From the NCBI GenBank assembly GCA_950295325.1, contig OX485807.1, positions 44,052,440 through 44,116,439 on the forward strand: a stretch of 64,000 nucleotides of DNA. The letters run 5' to 3'. The translations under genes were made by a program, and so were the position numbers. Below, in pieces: positions 48,265-61,101 of this stretch. How positions within the stretch are numbered: position 1 is the first letter of the stretch; each line of letters begins with the position of its first letter. This DNA is from Polytrichum commune (Eukaryota > Streptophyta > Polytrichopsida > Polytrichales > Polytrichaceae). Below the pieces are notes generated by a model. It was not told the origin of the DNA and ran no database searches. It was given only the letters and a program-made list of their open reading frames with translations.

Positions 48265-49901
48265 TCAAGCATATCAATGTGCATAGATTCACATGTTTTC
48301 TGTGCATATAATATTTCATGACAATTGCTCAAGGTGAAGGCCACAGATTTCTGTCAAACATGCCTCAGACTGATATGAAGAGTGAGGTACTCGCAGATTA
48401 CAAGACAACCTCTACAGATGGTTGTTCATGAAGGTGAGCATCGTATCCTTCTGATTACCTACTAGCATCTGCTTTGCTCGTGAAATCCTTCTGTTATGAA
48501 ACTTGGGAGTTATCTATTCTTCATAGTTGTATATACAGGAGCTGGATGAAAGGAACATGTTGAAAGGTTTTGATGTCATACAATGCTTCTTGTTATGATA
48601 ACTTCCTCATGCACGTACCGGGGCTATATGCTGGGCACCTACTTTTGCCACGTAAAGGTCCACCTCAGGGCACTCAGATCCTCCCCAATCAGGTGGTCAA
48701 TGTTGCCGCCAAGATTCAAAGGATTAAAAAATTCCTTTCTGGGTGGACCTCAATTGCGAATGATGGCACCCTATCTAGTACTGGTTGTGCTACATAACCT
48801 CGCGTTAGATGGATTGCGGCTCTCAACTGCCAAGAGGCTTTATCGTTGTTACTTGTGGGAACTCTATTGCATACTAGTGTGCCCCAACTCCAAAAATGGC
48901 AATCAATCATGAAGTGGCCAAACGTTTCACTATAGCACAATTATTTGCCAAGTTTAGGCATGGGCTTGCCACAAAACTCCCAGTGTGGGAGCTAAAAACA
49001 TAAGTTTGGGATCTTATGCATAGAATCACCCAATGTGTATCTATACTTAGATTACCATACTCAAAGAGTTGTTTTGGACTATTAAGAATATGCTTTCGAA
49101 CTTGTCTTACTAGATCGGGCTGGCCAACCTAACCATGCATAGGCCGATTCACAATTAAGAATGACATGTCACATGGAAATGCCATATTTTTGGTTCTAAA
49201 TTTCTTACACAGTTTTTGAAATCACAAAAGAAGATTAAAAAATGTCCCCCGATTCTCACTATAAGTTTTGACAAATGACAACCTACATTGAACATTGTAT
49301 TTGATGTCACACACTACTTGAAATCACTCAATCCTATTTCTTTTTACTGTGCATCTCAAATTTTGCCAACCGATATCAAAATGGTTGTTTGGACATTTAA
49401 AAAACAACCACATCTTTACTTGTTAAAAAGTTATCACATCAATAACAAGAATAATTAGCTTTATGTAACTCCAAATAGTAAGTGACACTAAACATCATAT
49501 GTAGGGAGTTCAACTCTTAATAGAATGTTGTTTTTCGCGAAGAAGGATTACACCCACGGTTCCCTCCCTCTTTGAGCTACTTTATGGGAACTCTCTTGCA
49601 TACTAGTGTTCCCTATGATGGTGGTCACGTTTGGCAACTCAGGCTTTTGTCGGTCCACCTCACTAAGGAGACCAAGGACTAAAGGGGAAATTGGTCAAGG
49701 TGACATGGCGCAATTGATATCGGCCAAGTGCTTCTATCACCGGCTTGCTTGCGAGTTATGTGAACATGATGGCATGCCCTAGAAGACGCTTACATTTCCA
49801 ATCTTCTTGTGCTAAACTGCATAGTATATTTATTTACAAGTCCATGGAAACGAGACAGGAAGAAGCATGGTAGCATTATGATATTTATTATGTATGCTAC
49901 A
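48265..49901. other. intergenic, no gene seen
   Basis: Two overlapping frames at 48570-48912 have no domain. 48780-48880 and 49560-49620 share 'gggaactct.ttgcatactagtgt.ccc', a short dispersed repeat. Confidence 0.4.
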
Positions 49902-50080
49902 GGTCCACCTTCATTGGGGCTAGCCACTCATCCCGGTTAAGGCTCCGGTTAGAGTATGTAGCCACTCAAATTAGTTACATCGTGCCTGCGTTGCTTAGTT
50001 AGGAGAGATAGCTAACATATGAGGTACTTATCCTATGTGAGAACTACTTTATCTCACACCCGTACCACCTAGTTAAAATC
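49902..50080 (+). repeat. dispersed repeat, copy 1 (copy 2 at 56048-56220)
   Basis: Both copies run 'ggttaaggctccggttagag', 'tagccactc', 'atcgtgcc.gc.ttgc', 'gctaacatatgaggt', 'ctatgtgagaac/gct'. Same strand, moderately diverged, noncoding. Confidence 0.65.
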
Positions 50081-52704
50081 AATATACATGCAAAAGTTAT
50101 CAAAATAACCCGTGCACCCTTATCCCTTAAAGGATGCTCGGGTTCAATATACAACATATATACACAATTTCTGTGAGCCTTGCTAAGCCTAAAATCGTAT
50201 AATTTCTTCAGTTATGGGTTGAATTTTATTCAATACGTGATTCCATGTCAAGGACAAAAGAAAAAACTCATTCATGTGTTCACATTGATGACCAAAATAT
50301 CAAGTATGTATTTGCATCCACATGCTCTCAAATGTTCAACCAATTTACACAGTGTACTTGGAGAATGGATTGGTCTTAAATGGGATCACCTTTGACACAT
50401 TTAGCTAAAAGAAGGATGTGCGTAGTAACACAAACATGTGACATTAGATTGCCCCATAGTAATAAACCATTATTCCAAACTATTTTGCATATTTATTACC
50501 AGAATAAAAAAATAAACAAATAAAGATCTTACATTTGCGAATGATACAAAGGAATAATCAAAGGTATGAGTTGGTTTAAGCTAGCTAATTTTGACCCAAA
50601 GTAATTAGCATGGACAAAGAGGCAACCTATTCGCAAATGCAACCTAGCTAACTGCACATATTCATTATACCTCAAATACATGATTTTGTGCATCGAGAGG
50701 CCCGTATTGGCCTCTTAGACACTTAAGTATTAAGGAATTCCTCCCACATGGGTTGCTATGGTTGTGCATGAAACTACAAACTGGGTGCCCCAATGAATAT
50801 ATTAGACCCTATTTTTTAAATTCAGTGAAGCCCCCGAGGTTACATTCTCGAGATCTCAACCGCAAGAGGGGCATGGTACATTGCCTATCTTTTAATAGCT
50901 GCCTAGGGTATGCCAATATCAAAAAGGTGGTCAATGGATGGTGAGTGGATGACACAACATATGCATGTGGTAGTAATCAACATAGGGAAGGGTGTTCCAA
51001 ACAAGTTATGGGTTTTTAGAAATTGTACTTTGCATGTTACATGCGTAGAGCATTGTAGAGGAGAATATGTCATTGTAGTATATAAATTCGTTCAATTGGA
51101 CTATGAGCAAACTGTGTGGGGAGAAAGGGGGATTGTCATTAGGGGATTGGCCTTCGATACACATGACATTTGATTGAATTCTTGCTGACCGTTTACATCA
51201 TGGGGGAAAACATGAACATGGGAGGAGCCAATATGGTATAATATTTCCGGTTGGTGGTTGGTTTGATGATTGCCATGTATCAGTGTAAATGCATGGAGCT
51301 TTGATGCGCAAGTAGAGTACCATAGACTGATCTGTAATCCACCAAAATCTCCTAATGGAATCCCTATACTTTTGCCACGTGTCAATCCTACTTTGGTTGA
51401 GACCCATTGAATATGACATAGAAACTACAATATCCTTGGCATAAGATGAAGCACTCAATGACTTATAGTTGTTGGGTGATGTCTTAAAATAACATTATAA
51501 CCTTTTGAGACTTATATTGGAGCTCCCCTGTAACTGTTAGGGTCACCACTCTGACCAAAGTTCCCCCACTTTTCTTAGGCACATTTTAAGGTCATATAGC
51601 GAAATCCAAAAACAATTCCCAATTTCTCTGGTACTTTTAATCGAATGAACTTGCCATAAACATCTCAAAAATCATAGAACTTGGATGAAATTGCCTATAT
51701 TAGATGCATGTAACCATATTTGACTGAATACATGCGACTAGGGCTAGAGCGGATGCCATTTGGGGAGGCCCCAACCGCCACAACCATGACCCCATCGCGA
51801 GGGGAAGGGGGTCTCAAGGCCCAGGCGCACGATTTGACAACCCCACCAATGCTAGACATATTTTTTGATCCCAACCGACAAATGTTGCCTGTCCCACCCA
51901 ATTTCAAAAATCGCTCATGCTTTCTTAAAGGCCACTTGTTCGCAAATCCCATATTGAGTGCATTTCAGCTTGAAGTCGAGAAATTATGTTCACAATCTGA
52001 CACATTTATTATGCATCACGTTGACATTACTGTATTGTCGGCTTTGTGTTATTCCATACTATCACATCTTACAATGTTTATGTATTATGACGCATCGACG
52101 TCAATCTTGTGAACCATCCTAATGCACGTGCACTTTGATTGCCACATGTGTTGTATCAGGGAGGCTAGAGTGTATTATATGCGTGCACTTGACTGGGAGT
52201 AGAATGATTCTTATGTGGACCCAAAATGGCGAATTGTGAAAGTGGTGGCATGAAAAGGATGTAGTTCTAGGTTTAGGGTTTAGGGTTTGGGCGGATAGGT
52301 CTTGTTTCACACCCCTTGGGATCACTTTTGGATGCCATTGAGTTAATTGCACAGTGTGCATTCATATACAACGTAGGCCAATTTGATGCTCGAATTAAGA
52401 AGACTCTACCGTACGAATAGGGGATCTAACTCACTTTTCTTATGGGAGAATGTAGGCAATTATTTACATGGCACAAAATTGCACAACAACTTGCATTCCA
52501 TGTCATTTCCTGTACTCCTTATGTGAAGAATTATTACAGAAATTTATGCCACTCTACTAGCCAAATTGGGTCGTGATTTTCCATATTTATGCCTTAGAGG
52601 ATAGTTGTGGCATTGATTTGAAGAAAATGAACTAAGGGCGATGGGTCTTGAATGGTTTTTATGGTATCCAAATCCCCGTAAGCTACCAAGGCAATTTAAA
52701 TTTT
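50081..52704. other. intergenic with repeat fragments
   Basis: 50400-50700 is a weak third copy of the 13490/31510 family. 51365-51445 resembles the inner part of the element at 55846. 52269-52290 has about three GGTTTAG units. No gene is recognised. The 130-residue frame 51720-52112 has no features. Confidence 0.4.
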
Positions 52705-52985
52705 TACCACCGTGGATACCCTTAACCCTCATTAAATTCCCAATAATTGGAGAAGTTCCCAAGTAGTGTCCAAGTGAAATATGACGTAATTTAGATGTAG
52801 GTTGAACTAGATGGAAGGAGTTTTCGCATTAACTACCTCTTTTAATGTGACAAAACAGTGATTCTAAATGTTGCATTATCAAGTGTCGTATAAAAGAGGG
52901 AGGGTTGAACTAAAACGGTTTGGTCTCGCATGCATGTGTTGTAATATGTATCGAGGGTGTCGTATTTACAAGGTACTATAAACAT
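52705..52985 (+). mobile_element. Stowaway-like repeat, second copy (inner foldback 52833-52902)
   Basis: Matches 30905-31195. The inner part starts CTACCTCTTTTAATGTGAC and ends GTCGTATAAAAGAGGGAG, with the same 'attctaaatgt' centre. Confidence 0.5.
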
Positions 52986-53581
52986 TAACAAACTTGGAAA
53001 ATATACACCCCAACTCCCCTTTCGTGTTGGCTGCTTTGAGTGAAAGCCTGATTTGGGCCTCTCAAGACATAGGATACTGAATGATAGTGTACCACATCAA
53101 CATGGCTCCCACAAAAATCCAAAATCCGACATGGACTGACAAATACTGTCGGGTCAACATTTAGCGTTGGTGACCTTAAACCGCGGCTTACAGCCAATAT
53201 TGAGCTTGCCACTTAGAAGTTGGTGACACTGAATATCGCAGTTATTATCATGTGTCCAATTTGATTTAGGGTTCATTATTTTCACCAAAAACTGTGCAAT
53301 TACTGTCAACTGATTTTTTCCAACCATATATCTGTTGTTCTTTTGTAATATAGAATGCACAGCGACAGGTACCCTAAATATGCGGTGCTACTTCACGACA
53401 ATCTGCGGATGGAAGTTCCAACTCGTGCCTACAATTGGGATTTACAGCAAAGTTGGAACACACAACTGTTGCATTTGTGTTAACACCCACATGGTCATTT
53501 CTTCGCCTTGTTGTAGCTTACCTATCTTGCGGACCCGAAGTGGATAGATCAGTGCTATAATGTATATATGTGGGTGTCCAC

Positions 53582-53849
53582 ACTGCTATGTCCACACTGG
53601 CATGAAAGAGAACCATGAAGGTAAAGCCCGTTCTGATTGTTGATTGAGCCTTCTGGGAAGCATTGACAGAACACCGCCTTCGAACATATATGGCGGTGAG
53701 CTGGATGCTGTGGATGAAAAGTATCCTACTCTGGGCGAAAACTGCTATGTCCACACTGGCATGAAAGAGAACCATGAAGGTAAAGCCCGTTCTGATTGCT
53801 GATTGAGCCTTCTGGGAAGCATTGACAGAACACCGCCTTCGAACATATA
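53582..53849 (+). repeat. 109-bp direct repeat in a diverged tandem family
   Basis: 53582-53690 and 53741-53849 differ at about one position. Weaker relatives with 'gtatccta.tc', 'cacc/t.g.atgaa.gagaacca' and 'cttc.a.acatat.agacaa' follow near 53990-54110 and 54240-54310. Earlier coding origin is possible: the frame 53822-54214 is open, but no family is recognised. Confidence 0.75.
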
Positions 53850-54282
53850 AGACAAGTGAATTCCTCCATGGACGACATGAGGAATTTAGTTACTCGTGTG
53901 GAATTTGGCACGGAGCCCTTACTGCAAGGATATATGTTCACAACAGCTTGAGTTGCAAATGGCTCCTCTATCCTGTTGTGATTAACATCAAGAGTATCCT
54001 ATCTCAGGACGAGGGTTGGATTGTCAACACCGGAATGAAGGAGAACCAGTCTGATTTGTTGCTTAAGCATATGGAGAAATGTTGGCAGATCACGGTCTTC
54101 ACACATATGAGACAAGATAAATCCGGCATAGACAATATGAAAATTTCGGTTGCTCGTGTTGGGAACTTCACATGGAGCCAGTACTGTAAGGGTATATGTT
54201 CACAACAAATTTAAGTTGACAATGTTTTTCTATCCTGCTGTGAACATCAAAACTGCCCTACTCTGGCCGGGTGTTGAATCGT

Positions 54283-54879
54283 CTACACTGCCTTGCAAGA
54301 GAGTAGCTCAAAGCCTACTGCAACCCTCTCTTTGGAGATGATGGCGCCCACTTCTGGTGGTATGTACATGTATGCAGCACTGACATCTTCAGCTTCCCGC
54401 GTGCCATCTCTGGCGACCTCCAAACAAGACTTGAGCACGCATAACCACCGATCGGATATGTCCGGGAATGGGGCGATCAGGGGGTGATGCACCATAATGT
54501 CCGACAATTTGCTAGGTGTAGTTAGCAATGACAAAGCATTGGTATACTCTTGAAGTGCATGACGAAGTGCGAATCCCGATGAGGCCCCCCGTATCACAAG
54601 GCCCTTGCTTTCGCATCTTGCTACTCGGAAGGCGGCCCACTCTGTGGAGGTGTCTACGAGCCATTTCCACTCAGTGTTCAATGATCTCAACTTGAACAGA
54701 ACATCGAGGCAGTTACTACTTCCAAGGTTGCTTGCACTCATCGTCCGAACGGGTGCAACCAGGAGTGGCCAAATATTCGCGATCACCACAGAGTTCGGAA
54801 GGCGCGCACAGTATTGGTGATTCGGCATGAGACTCTCCTGGCCCCCGTGAGGCGTTGCTAACACATCCATGGACGTCAT
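54283..54879 (-). CDS. hypothetical protein, F-box-like start
   Basis: A single 198-residue frame from the ATG at 54879. The stretch LPNSVVIANIWPLL, followed about 25-35 residues later by LDVLFKLRSLNTEWKWLVD, looks like an F-box (LP..V...I...L, then LR.....W..LV). The remainder is helical without a known domain. It may be the first exon of a longer gene, but the downstream minus strand is filled with repeats and no joining exon was found. Known role if it is F-box: bridging a target to an SCF ubiquitin ligase. Inference only. The base composition is richer in GC than nearby DNA, which favours true coding origin. Confidence 0.45.
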   Translation of the reverse strand: MTSMDVLATPHGGQESLMPNHQYCARLPNSVVIANIWPLLVAPVRTMSASNLGSSNCLDVLFKLRSLNTEWKWLVDTSTEWAAFRVARCESKGLVIRGASSGFALRHALQEYTNALSLLTTPSKLSDIMVHHPLIAPFPDISDRWLCVLKSCLEVARDGTREAEDVSAAYMYIPPEVGAIISKERVAVGFELLSCKAV

Positions 54880-55845
54880 GGCTTAGCTAGAACAATACAA
54901 ACAGAACCTCCCGCTCCCGCCCGAACTCACATCTTACTCTTACTACTCCATAGTAGTGATTCAAAGACTTAGCCTAAACTTAGCTTCCACGTGACGCCTT
55001 TGTGTGCGGTACTGTGGTACAAAAGAAAATTGTCTTGCCCGGCAGAATTTTATATGCTCAAAAGATTCTAAATCCACGTACATGGAATGGAACCATACTT
55101 ACCCATGAACTGAACTTACCAAGGATATTTATGAATAGAGTTTGGTTGTATGGTTACTGCTTGGCAAGTTTGCCTTTTCTATTACTTGTCTTATTGGTAG
55201 CTCTTATGCTTAATTATGACAATTATCGTGAGTGGAAAAAACTCAACTTCGGATGAAGATATTCTGAGGAGCTCCATAAATTATAAGGAGGGTTGCCCTA
55301 AACCTCAGTTTAGTTGCTAACCTTCTTGAGCTCAAGTCCCATAGTGTGTTTAATAGGGTGTTACAAGAAGTAGCAGTAGGGTTTGGGGTAAAAATATCAA
55401 TTTAGAGACCCATCTGCCTAGCATTACAATGGGCCATTCAACAATTACTTGTGCAACTGCAATAGTGAAATGCTTGCATAAAGTGAGAATTGGCCATTTT
55501 GAGAGTTCCTCACGGTAACACATCAAATAGCAATCTAGTGCCGTAGTGTTAAATTGGGAATACCAATCACCGAGAGAATAGACCCTATACACATTCTACA
55601 TGCTAGCTCAATACTAATTGTAAACTACGGAATTGTCATGGTTCAAGGTTTAGGGTTTGTGGTCACGGTTCCCTCAATGGTCCCCAAGGTTCCCATGAAA
55701 TGTTTCAAAATTCTAATAACACACGAAGAGAGAAATTCACATGGGTCACGTTACTTATGCACCATGGATTACATGTATTAGGATCAAAGCGAACCACCGG
55801 GTGCAACTAGAATTAGCTAACAGATTGAGGTAGCGACATCAACCA
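54880..55845. other. intergenic, no gene seen
   Basis: AT-rich; the 84-residue frame 55002-55256 has one hydrophobic stretch but no other support. The region upstream of the F-box-like ORF falls here. Confidence 0.45.
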
Positions 55846-55976
55846 CTGTAGAGGGCTCTCTCTTCCAACTCAAAATAATGATTTTACCCCAAAACTTGCC
55901 ACGTGTCATGCTCATATTCGCCACAACCCATTTTATACCATATGAAAACTACATTTCGGCATAAGGAGCCCTCTAT
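55846..55976. mobile_element. short TA-flanked MITE-like element
   Basis: GAGGGCTC at the left and GAGCCCTC at the right form short inverted ends, each bordered by TA, as for Tc1/mariner-type insertion. An inverted relative lies at 16845-16927 and a partial relative at 51365-51445, both with 'ttgcca.gtgtca'. Confidence 0.45.
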
Positions 55977-56047
55977 GTTAACTCATATGTGAGCTAACCA
56001 ATTGCACAACCGCACATCATGGTTACCACTACCAAAGGTTGACCAAT

Positions 56048-56220
56048 TTGGGGTCCAGTTGCAGATCCTGGTTAAGGCTCCGGTTAGAGGCAGTAGCCAC
56101 TCCAGTTAATTATATCGTGCCCGCATTGCCCAATTCAGATAGTTAGCTAGCATATGAGGTGGCTAATCTATGTGAGAGCTAGTCTATCCATGGCCGAACC
56201 ATCTAGCCAATATTATGGTT
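56048..56220 (+). repeat. dispersed repeat, copy 2
   Basis: Same family as 49902-50080, same orientation. Confidence 0.65.
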
Positions 56221-56689
56221 ATTTTTTGGTGGGAAGCCAAAAAAATTGAAGTTAGGTACTTTTTGGACCTTGGTTTTGTGATGAAACATGAAGTCGTCTA
56301 TCCCGGCCCCTATTGCTATGTTAATTTTATAAATGGGTAGTTCAAGTTTTTGTCTTAAATGCCCACATTTCATTCCCCCCATCTCTTTTCCATTCTGCTA
56401 TGAGTTGGACCACGCTAATTCGTACACCACCCCAAATTAGCATCTACTTTCGATGATATTATATTATTAATATATCAATTTCAATGTTCAAATCAAATAG
56501 CCTAATATTGTTTAGTTATATGTATGTTTTAATGATAGTGAAACAGAAACATACATATAATTATCGGTACTTGAACGTTTTACTTGCCACATAATTATCA
56601 TACTTGAAGAGCATGGAAATTGAATTGGGTTCGGATGGGATGGAATCATGTGTGAAATTTTTTCAATATGGTGAACCGGGCTGCTGTAC

Positions 56690-56820
56690 CCGGATTGGAG
56701 TCGTTATCGACGGCGGCACCACTTCAAGCGAGCGAAGTCTCAGTACCCATGAGGTCGTCGTCGGCAGCACCACTTCAAGCGAGCGAAGGAGCAGTACCCA
56801 TGAGGTGGTCATTGCCTAAT
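56690..56820 (+). repeat. 51-bp tandem repeat, two copies
   Basis: 'ggcagcaccacttcaagcga' with its continuation 'gcgaag..cagtacccatgaggt' occurs at about 56711 and 56762. The repeat keeps three frames open and explains the short ORFs there. Confidence 0.6.
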
Positions 56821-57048
56821 GAGCGTCTTTTGAAGGTGTACCATAGGTCACATTCTACAGGTAGCACCACAGTTTAAGGGAAATTTGCTTTGCACACGAC
56901 AGTGGTGATTCCGAGTGAGAGTTTAGGCCAAATTGCTCCTCACACGGCACTCTGGTGAGAGTTTTCCTCCCTTCGAGTGGGAGAATCAGGTGACCCAGCC
57001 ACAGGCGCACCCAACGTCGGTCCAACCGCGTGGTCTATCACGGAGAAC

Positions 57049-57849
57049 ATGGTCACACCTCACATTAGTTGGAATGAGGATGCACTGCAACCTCACTTGT
57101 TCCCAGTTGTTGGGGATGTCCTCATCACCCTAGACCGCTCGAATGTCACGACCATTGCCTTCTGGAGCTCCGCCTGCGTACTCAGTGCCATGGACTTTGA
57201 TCTCTTGGGCGCATGGGTAATCAAGTTGTGCGACATACACACAAGACCCACTCCCGGGATGGAGTTCCCTGTGGGTTTTCCAGAACATTTCCGTTGCATG
57301 TCGATAATCACGTGGAAATTTGCAGAGGGGGTGTGGGGTCTGCAAGGATGCCGGGATCTCTGCATTCCGAGGCTGATATCCCTGCCGCAGGAGCCTGGAT
57401 TGGGGTGCTTGGCAGAGCGCACGTCACCGTCATCGCACAACATATTTGTGAACGTGTTCGCACATGGCATGCCAGTAGCAACTCCGGTGTTGCAGGTGGA
57501 GTGGTGGGTGCCAGTCTTTGATCGCTTGCCAATCCCCAATGCATGGGTGCTCGGGATTTGGGATTGGCCTACCGGAGATCTAGCCTTCACTCGCAGCATA
57601 TCCAGTTGGTATGGCGGGCGAGGAAGTCCGTGGATTCAAGATGGCGTTAGCGCCATATGCATTATCCCAATAGACCCCTCTGCTGGGGAAAACAACCACA
57701 TGGAGCCTGGACCGTTTATAGCCCCTATGGAGGGGCCGGCCGGCGACAATGGCACCAGTGTATGCAGGGCCCTCTCCGGAGAATTGACTCGTGCACGAGC
57801 TACATTGCAAGTAGAGCCTGCGGAAATGTGGACTACAACGCCGGGTTGA
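57049..57849 (+). CDS. hypothetical protein, unrecognised
   Basis: The frame is open from 56959 to the stop at 57849; the first ATG is 57049, giving about 266 residues. A possible acceptor (AATCAG|GTGACC) lies upstream near 56990, so it may be an internal or last exon. The protein is rich in Trp, Pro and Gly (for example VEWWVPVFDRLPIPNAW, GIWDWPTGDLAF). It has no signal peptide, membrane span or motif I recognise. GC is higher than in the flanks. It faces the F-box-like ORF on the other strand 2.2 kb away. Possibly a transposon-carried or lineage-specific gene. Confidence 0.45.
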   Translation: MVTPHISWNEDALQPHLFPVVGDVLITLDRSNVTTIAFWSSACVLSAMDFDLLGAWVIKLCDIHTRPTPGMEFPVGFPEHFRCMSIITWKFAEGVWGLQGCRDLCIPRLISLPQEPGLGCLAERTSPSSHNIFVNVFAHGMPVATPVLQVEWWVPVFDRLPIPNAWVLGIWDWPTGDLAFTRSISSWYGGRGSPWIQDGVSAICIIPIDPSAGENNHMEPGPFIAPMEGPAGDNGTSVCRALSGELTRARATLQVEPAEMWTTTPG

Positions 57850-60429
57850 CAGCGCATGGGAATTGTGCAAATTTTACACAATTGTTGGGACTGAAGTGCC
57901 CCAGATGGTTGCGTGGCCGTTCTGGTGGGGCTTGTAGAGTAGTGTTACATTTTGAAGCACATATGTATGCAATATGTGAGAGGCGTGAGGGGAACTGCAA
58001 TGTTGAACAATATTGTTGATGCATCCAAGAGCCTCAATGGGGCCAAGCATGAATCGTTATTTGCACCTTGAAAAGTCTGCCAACCTCGTCTCACCTTACA
58101 TGGAATTTTTGGTGATCATGAATTGTGGATTGCTTGTGAGGGTTACTGTATTGAGCAACATGTATTTTTGCAACCCTGGGTGATCAAATGTCATCGCAGC
58201 ATGTATTTTTGGTGTCAGAGTTTGATGAAATTCCGATGTATCTCCCTCAACATATTGTAACACTTGTCAGGCCTGCTTTCACCTCTCTATCTGCTAGGAT
58301 CTAACCACTTGACCAAGAAGCACTGAAACTCAGAATGTAAATGAACGAGATTGTTGTGTGCTCCAACGAGCTATGAACGCCTGCCTAGGCAGATCAATTC
58401 ATATGACTCACAATCACAAATTAAGATATACCATTGGACAGAAAGACAAAACACTCAAAGTTATTCTGCGCACATCTCATTACTTGGCATGATTGAAGGG
58501 ATTCTCAGGTGACGTCTTCCCCGAGGCATCCACAGCATGTCCTTATACTGTGTGTATGTCAGTCCTGGTTTCTCCTGCTCCGGGTTGGCTGCTGGGTATC
58601 TTCAATAGCCTGTCAGACCAGGGGCAGACTGGAAGATTGCATGAACACCTAACTGTGGGGATATACAAGCAGAAGTATCTAAATACTTTCCCACACAGGG
58701 GGAAATTATTGCTGACCATATTGACATCCCAAATCTTTAATTATAACTAGACCTCTAAGCCCTCACGATGTACGTCACCAAAAGTACTACCTATATGACA
58801 CTTTGGACTTCATCATCTCCTCACCCTAAACACCCAGCAAAATAAGCCATCATGACACAAACTATAATTATATGCAGGTTTCATTGAGAATTTGACGCTC
58901 TGTTGCTAGATAAATATCTACAAGTCACTTAAGGCTTACTGAACCCTAATGACTCCAAATACAATTTTTAGTAAAGGTTAACATGTAGTTGTAAATACAC
59001 TCCTTCACAACAATAATACACCATGTTCTTTACAATGTGGAGGTACCTAGGACGGGTTGTGCCCACTAGGCCAAGGGGGGGCCCACCACTATATCTTGCT
59101 CTTAAAATTGTTGTCACGGCCAAGCTTGGGACAAATAACATTATGTAAGTCGAGTCGAGCAGTAAGTGGGCAACTTTGCAAGGCTAGACGAAGTGTAGCT
59201 GCACTCTTCTTTTGAGTGGAGCATGGGTTCCACTAAAGATTTCTAAGGTTTTTGTTGTATTGCGGAGGCAAAGGCACCAAGATGTGTTTGGCAAGGACCC
59301 TTACCTCAACCACATGTTCGGACAAAAATCTATATACAGGTATATTGTTTATTTTTGTCCCTTAATTATATATACATATATATTATATATTATTGTCCTT
59401 TACATTTAAATAGAGACATGGTAATCGGTGTCCACTATATTTTTTGACGTTAGACATCGCATTTGATAGGGCTCAAAAGATTGAGAGATCAAGTGGCCAT
59501 TCTAGCGCTTTTACATGAGCTAAAACTGACCTTCTATCTTAGATCATCTAGAATCAATAAAATCATGTTCAAACATATAAATGTCCCTTCCCATGGATAA
59601 CCGATACATAAGTAGCACTATATTGTTGGACAATGGTATATGGAAGAGAAAGCTCGATTGCTATAGTATTAATATTAACACATATTTGTGGTAACTTAAA
59701 ACATGACAAACTTGCTCTTTGCCATTAACTCTCAAGATCTCTAAATGTAGGCCCATATTTGATCTCTATAATTGAAGACATCCTAATGTCTATCAAATAA
59801 AAACAATAAGCTCGATATGCGCGTATGACATATTGAAGCATGGCATGTAGCACCTCAACAATTGTTCCAAGGGGGGGGGGCGTTGCCAAGGTGGAAGAAG
59901 TAATATGATACAACCCTTAAAACTCTAAAATAATACCAAAACAATCTGTGTATTGTCGTTTTTTTTACCAATGCCCACCATAAGAGATTTTAAGATTTAC
60001 CCAGCTTTTTGATGTTATCTCCAAACTTATTTCGAGGTGCCCTATTTGATTGACTCCCCCAACTTTGGTATAGGCCGGATTAGTTGTTTGTATGCACTTT
60101 GAAGTTGCACGACCTAGTTCAAGCAAATTCCAGAAAATTGAAAGTTGATTGGTATGATTCACTATTGATGTGGTCACGGGATGGGAAAAATGGAAAAAAT
60201 AAACACCAAATACCAAGCTTATGATTAAACTTCTTAGGAAGTTTGTGAACAATTAGACATAGTTGTAAAATATTTGGCATGTCAGCGGCCTTCACAACCA
60301 CCGGTCCACCATCAGTGTATGTCTATTGTCGTGTAAATGGGTAGGTGGGACTTCAAACACACACTTGTGATGTTATCCCAAGGACTCAAGATTGTAGAGC
60401 ATTGGCTAGCTTGAGGAAGAACTTGCCAA
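57850..60429. other. intergenic, no gene seen
   Basis: AT-rich. A run of G lies near 59870-59881. No gene or element end recognised. Confidence 0.5.
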
Positions 60430-61101
60430 CTGGCACCAAGTTGATACCATCCATTATGGACCCCCACTAAGCCTTTCAGTTACAACCTTACATGAATAAA
60501 GAGACTTGGTGCCTTAGTACATTGAACTTTGTTAATCGCCAGGTGCGAGAATTATGGCTAGTAGAGGTTGGGCAATAGATATTTACTTTATTTTATTTTA
60601 AAAGTATGTATTAAATGACCATGACACTTTGACATGATGAAGAACAAAAAAATATGTGAGGCATGGTGCATATGTGGTCTCAATTTGGAATGGCACATTT
60701 ATTGGCCTAATTATGGAATCCTATATGCACAGCTGCCTGGCTTTGGCAACTGCCACAGATGTTGCCGCAGCGGCAACGACTACGGCAGTTGCCAAAGCCA
60801 GGTGATCGTTATCATTGGCTTCTATACCTAATCTTATGCATCTTTCGTAGATAATTATACTCATTCCATCAAGTGCAACTACGTGTGAGAGAGGGTATTC
60901 CGAACAAGGTAAACCCTAAAGCCACTTGCGCTAAAAAGTTGAACTTGAAGACCATAGGTGGCTCATGCGGGTCTCTCTTTGTGGGCTTGCAGTGATGCAA
61001 TGGATTGGACTACCATTGCAAACATATGGAGAAACATGCGGGTCCGAAAGATAATTACGCTCGATTGACATTTTGTGTATTGTTTGCAAATCAAGATTGT
61101 A
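60430..61101 (+). repeat. 0.67-kb direct repeat, copy 1
   Basis: Almost identical to 61807-62478 (offset 1,377 bp), with only a handful of substitutions. Both contain the foldback described at 60736 and the same short frame (60634-60831). A strongly diverged version of the first half lies between them at about 61490-61806. Confidence 0.9.
60736..60802. repeat. foldback with 19-bp perfect arms and nested inner hairpin
   Basis: CCTGGCTTTGGCAACTGCC at 60736-60754 pairs perfectly with 60784-60802. Inside, TTGCCG-CAG-CGGCAA (60762-60776) forms a second hairpin. The same structure lies at 62113-62179, where the inner loop is TAG. A degraded form sits near 61730-61805. Confidence 0.85.

Noticed and set aside
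57093-57881. Minus-strand ORFs opposite 57049-57849
   Set aside because: The plus frame is longer and continuous; the minus frames are fragmentary.
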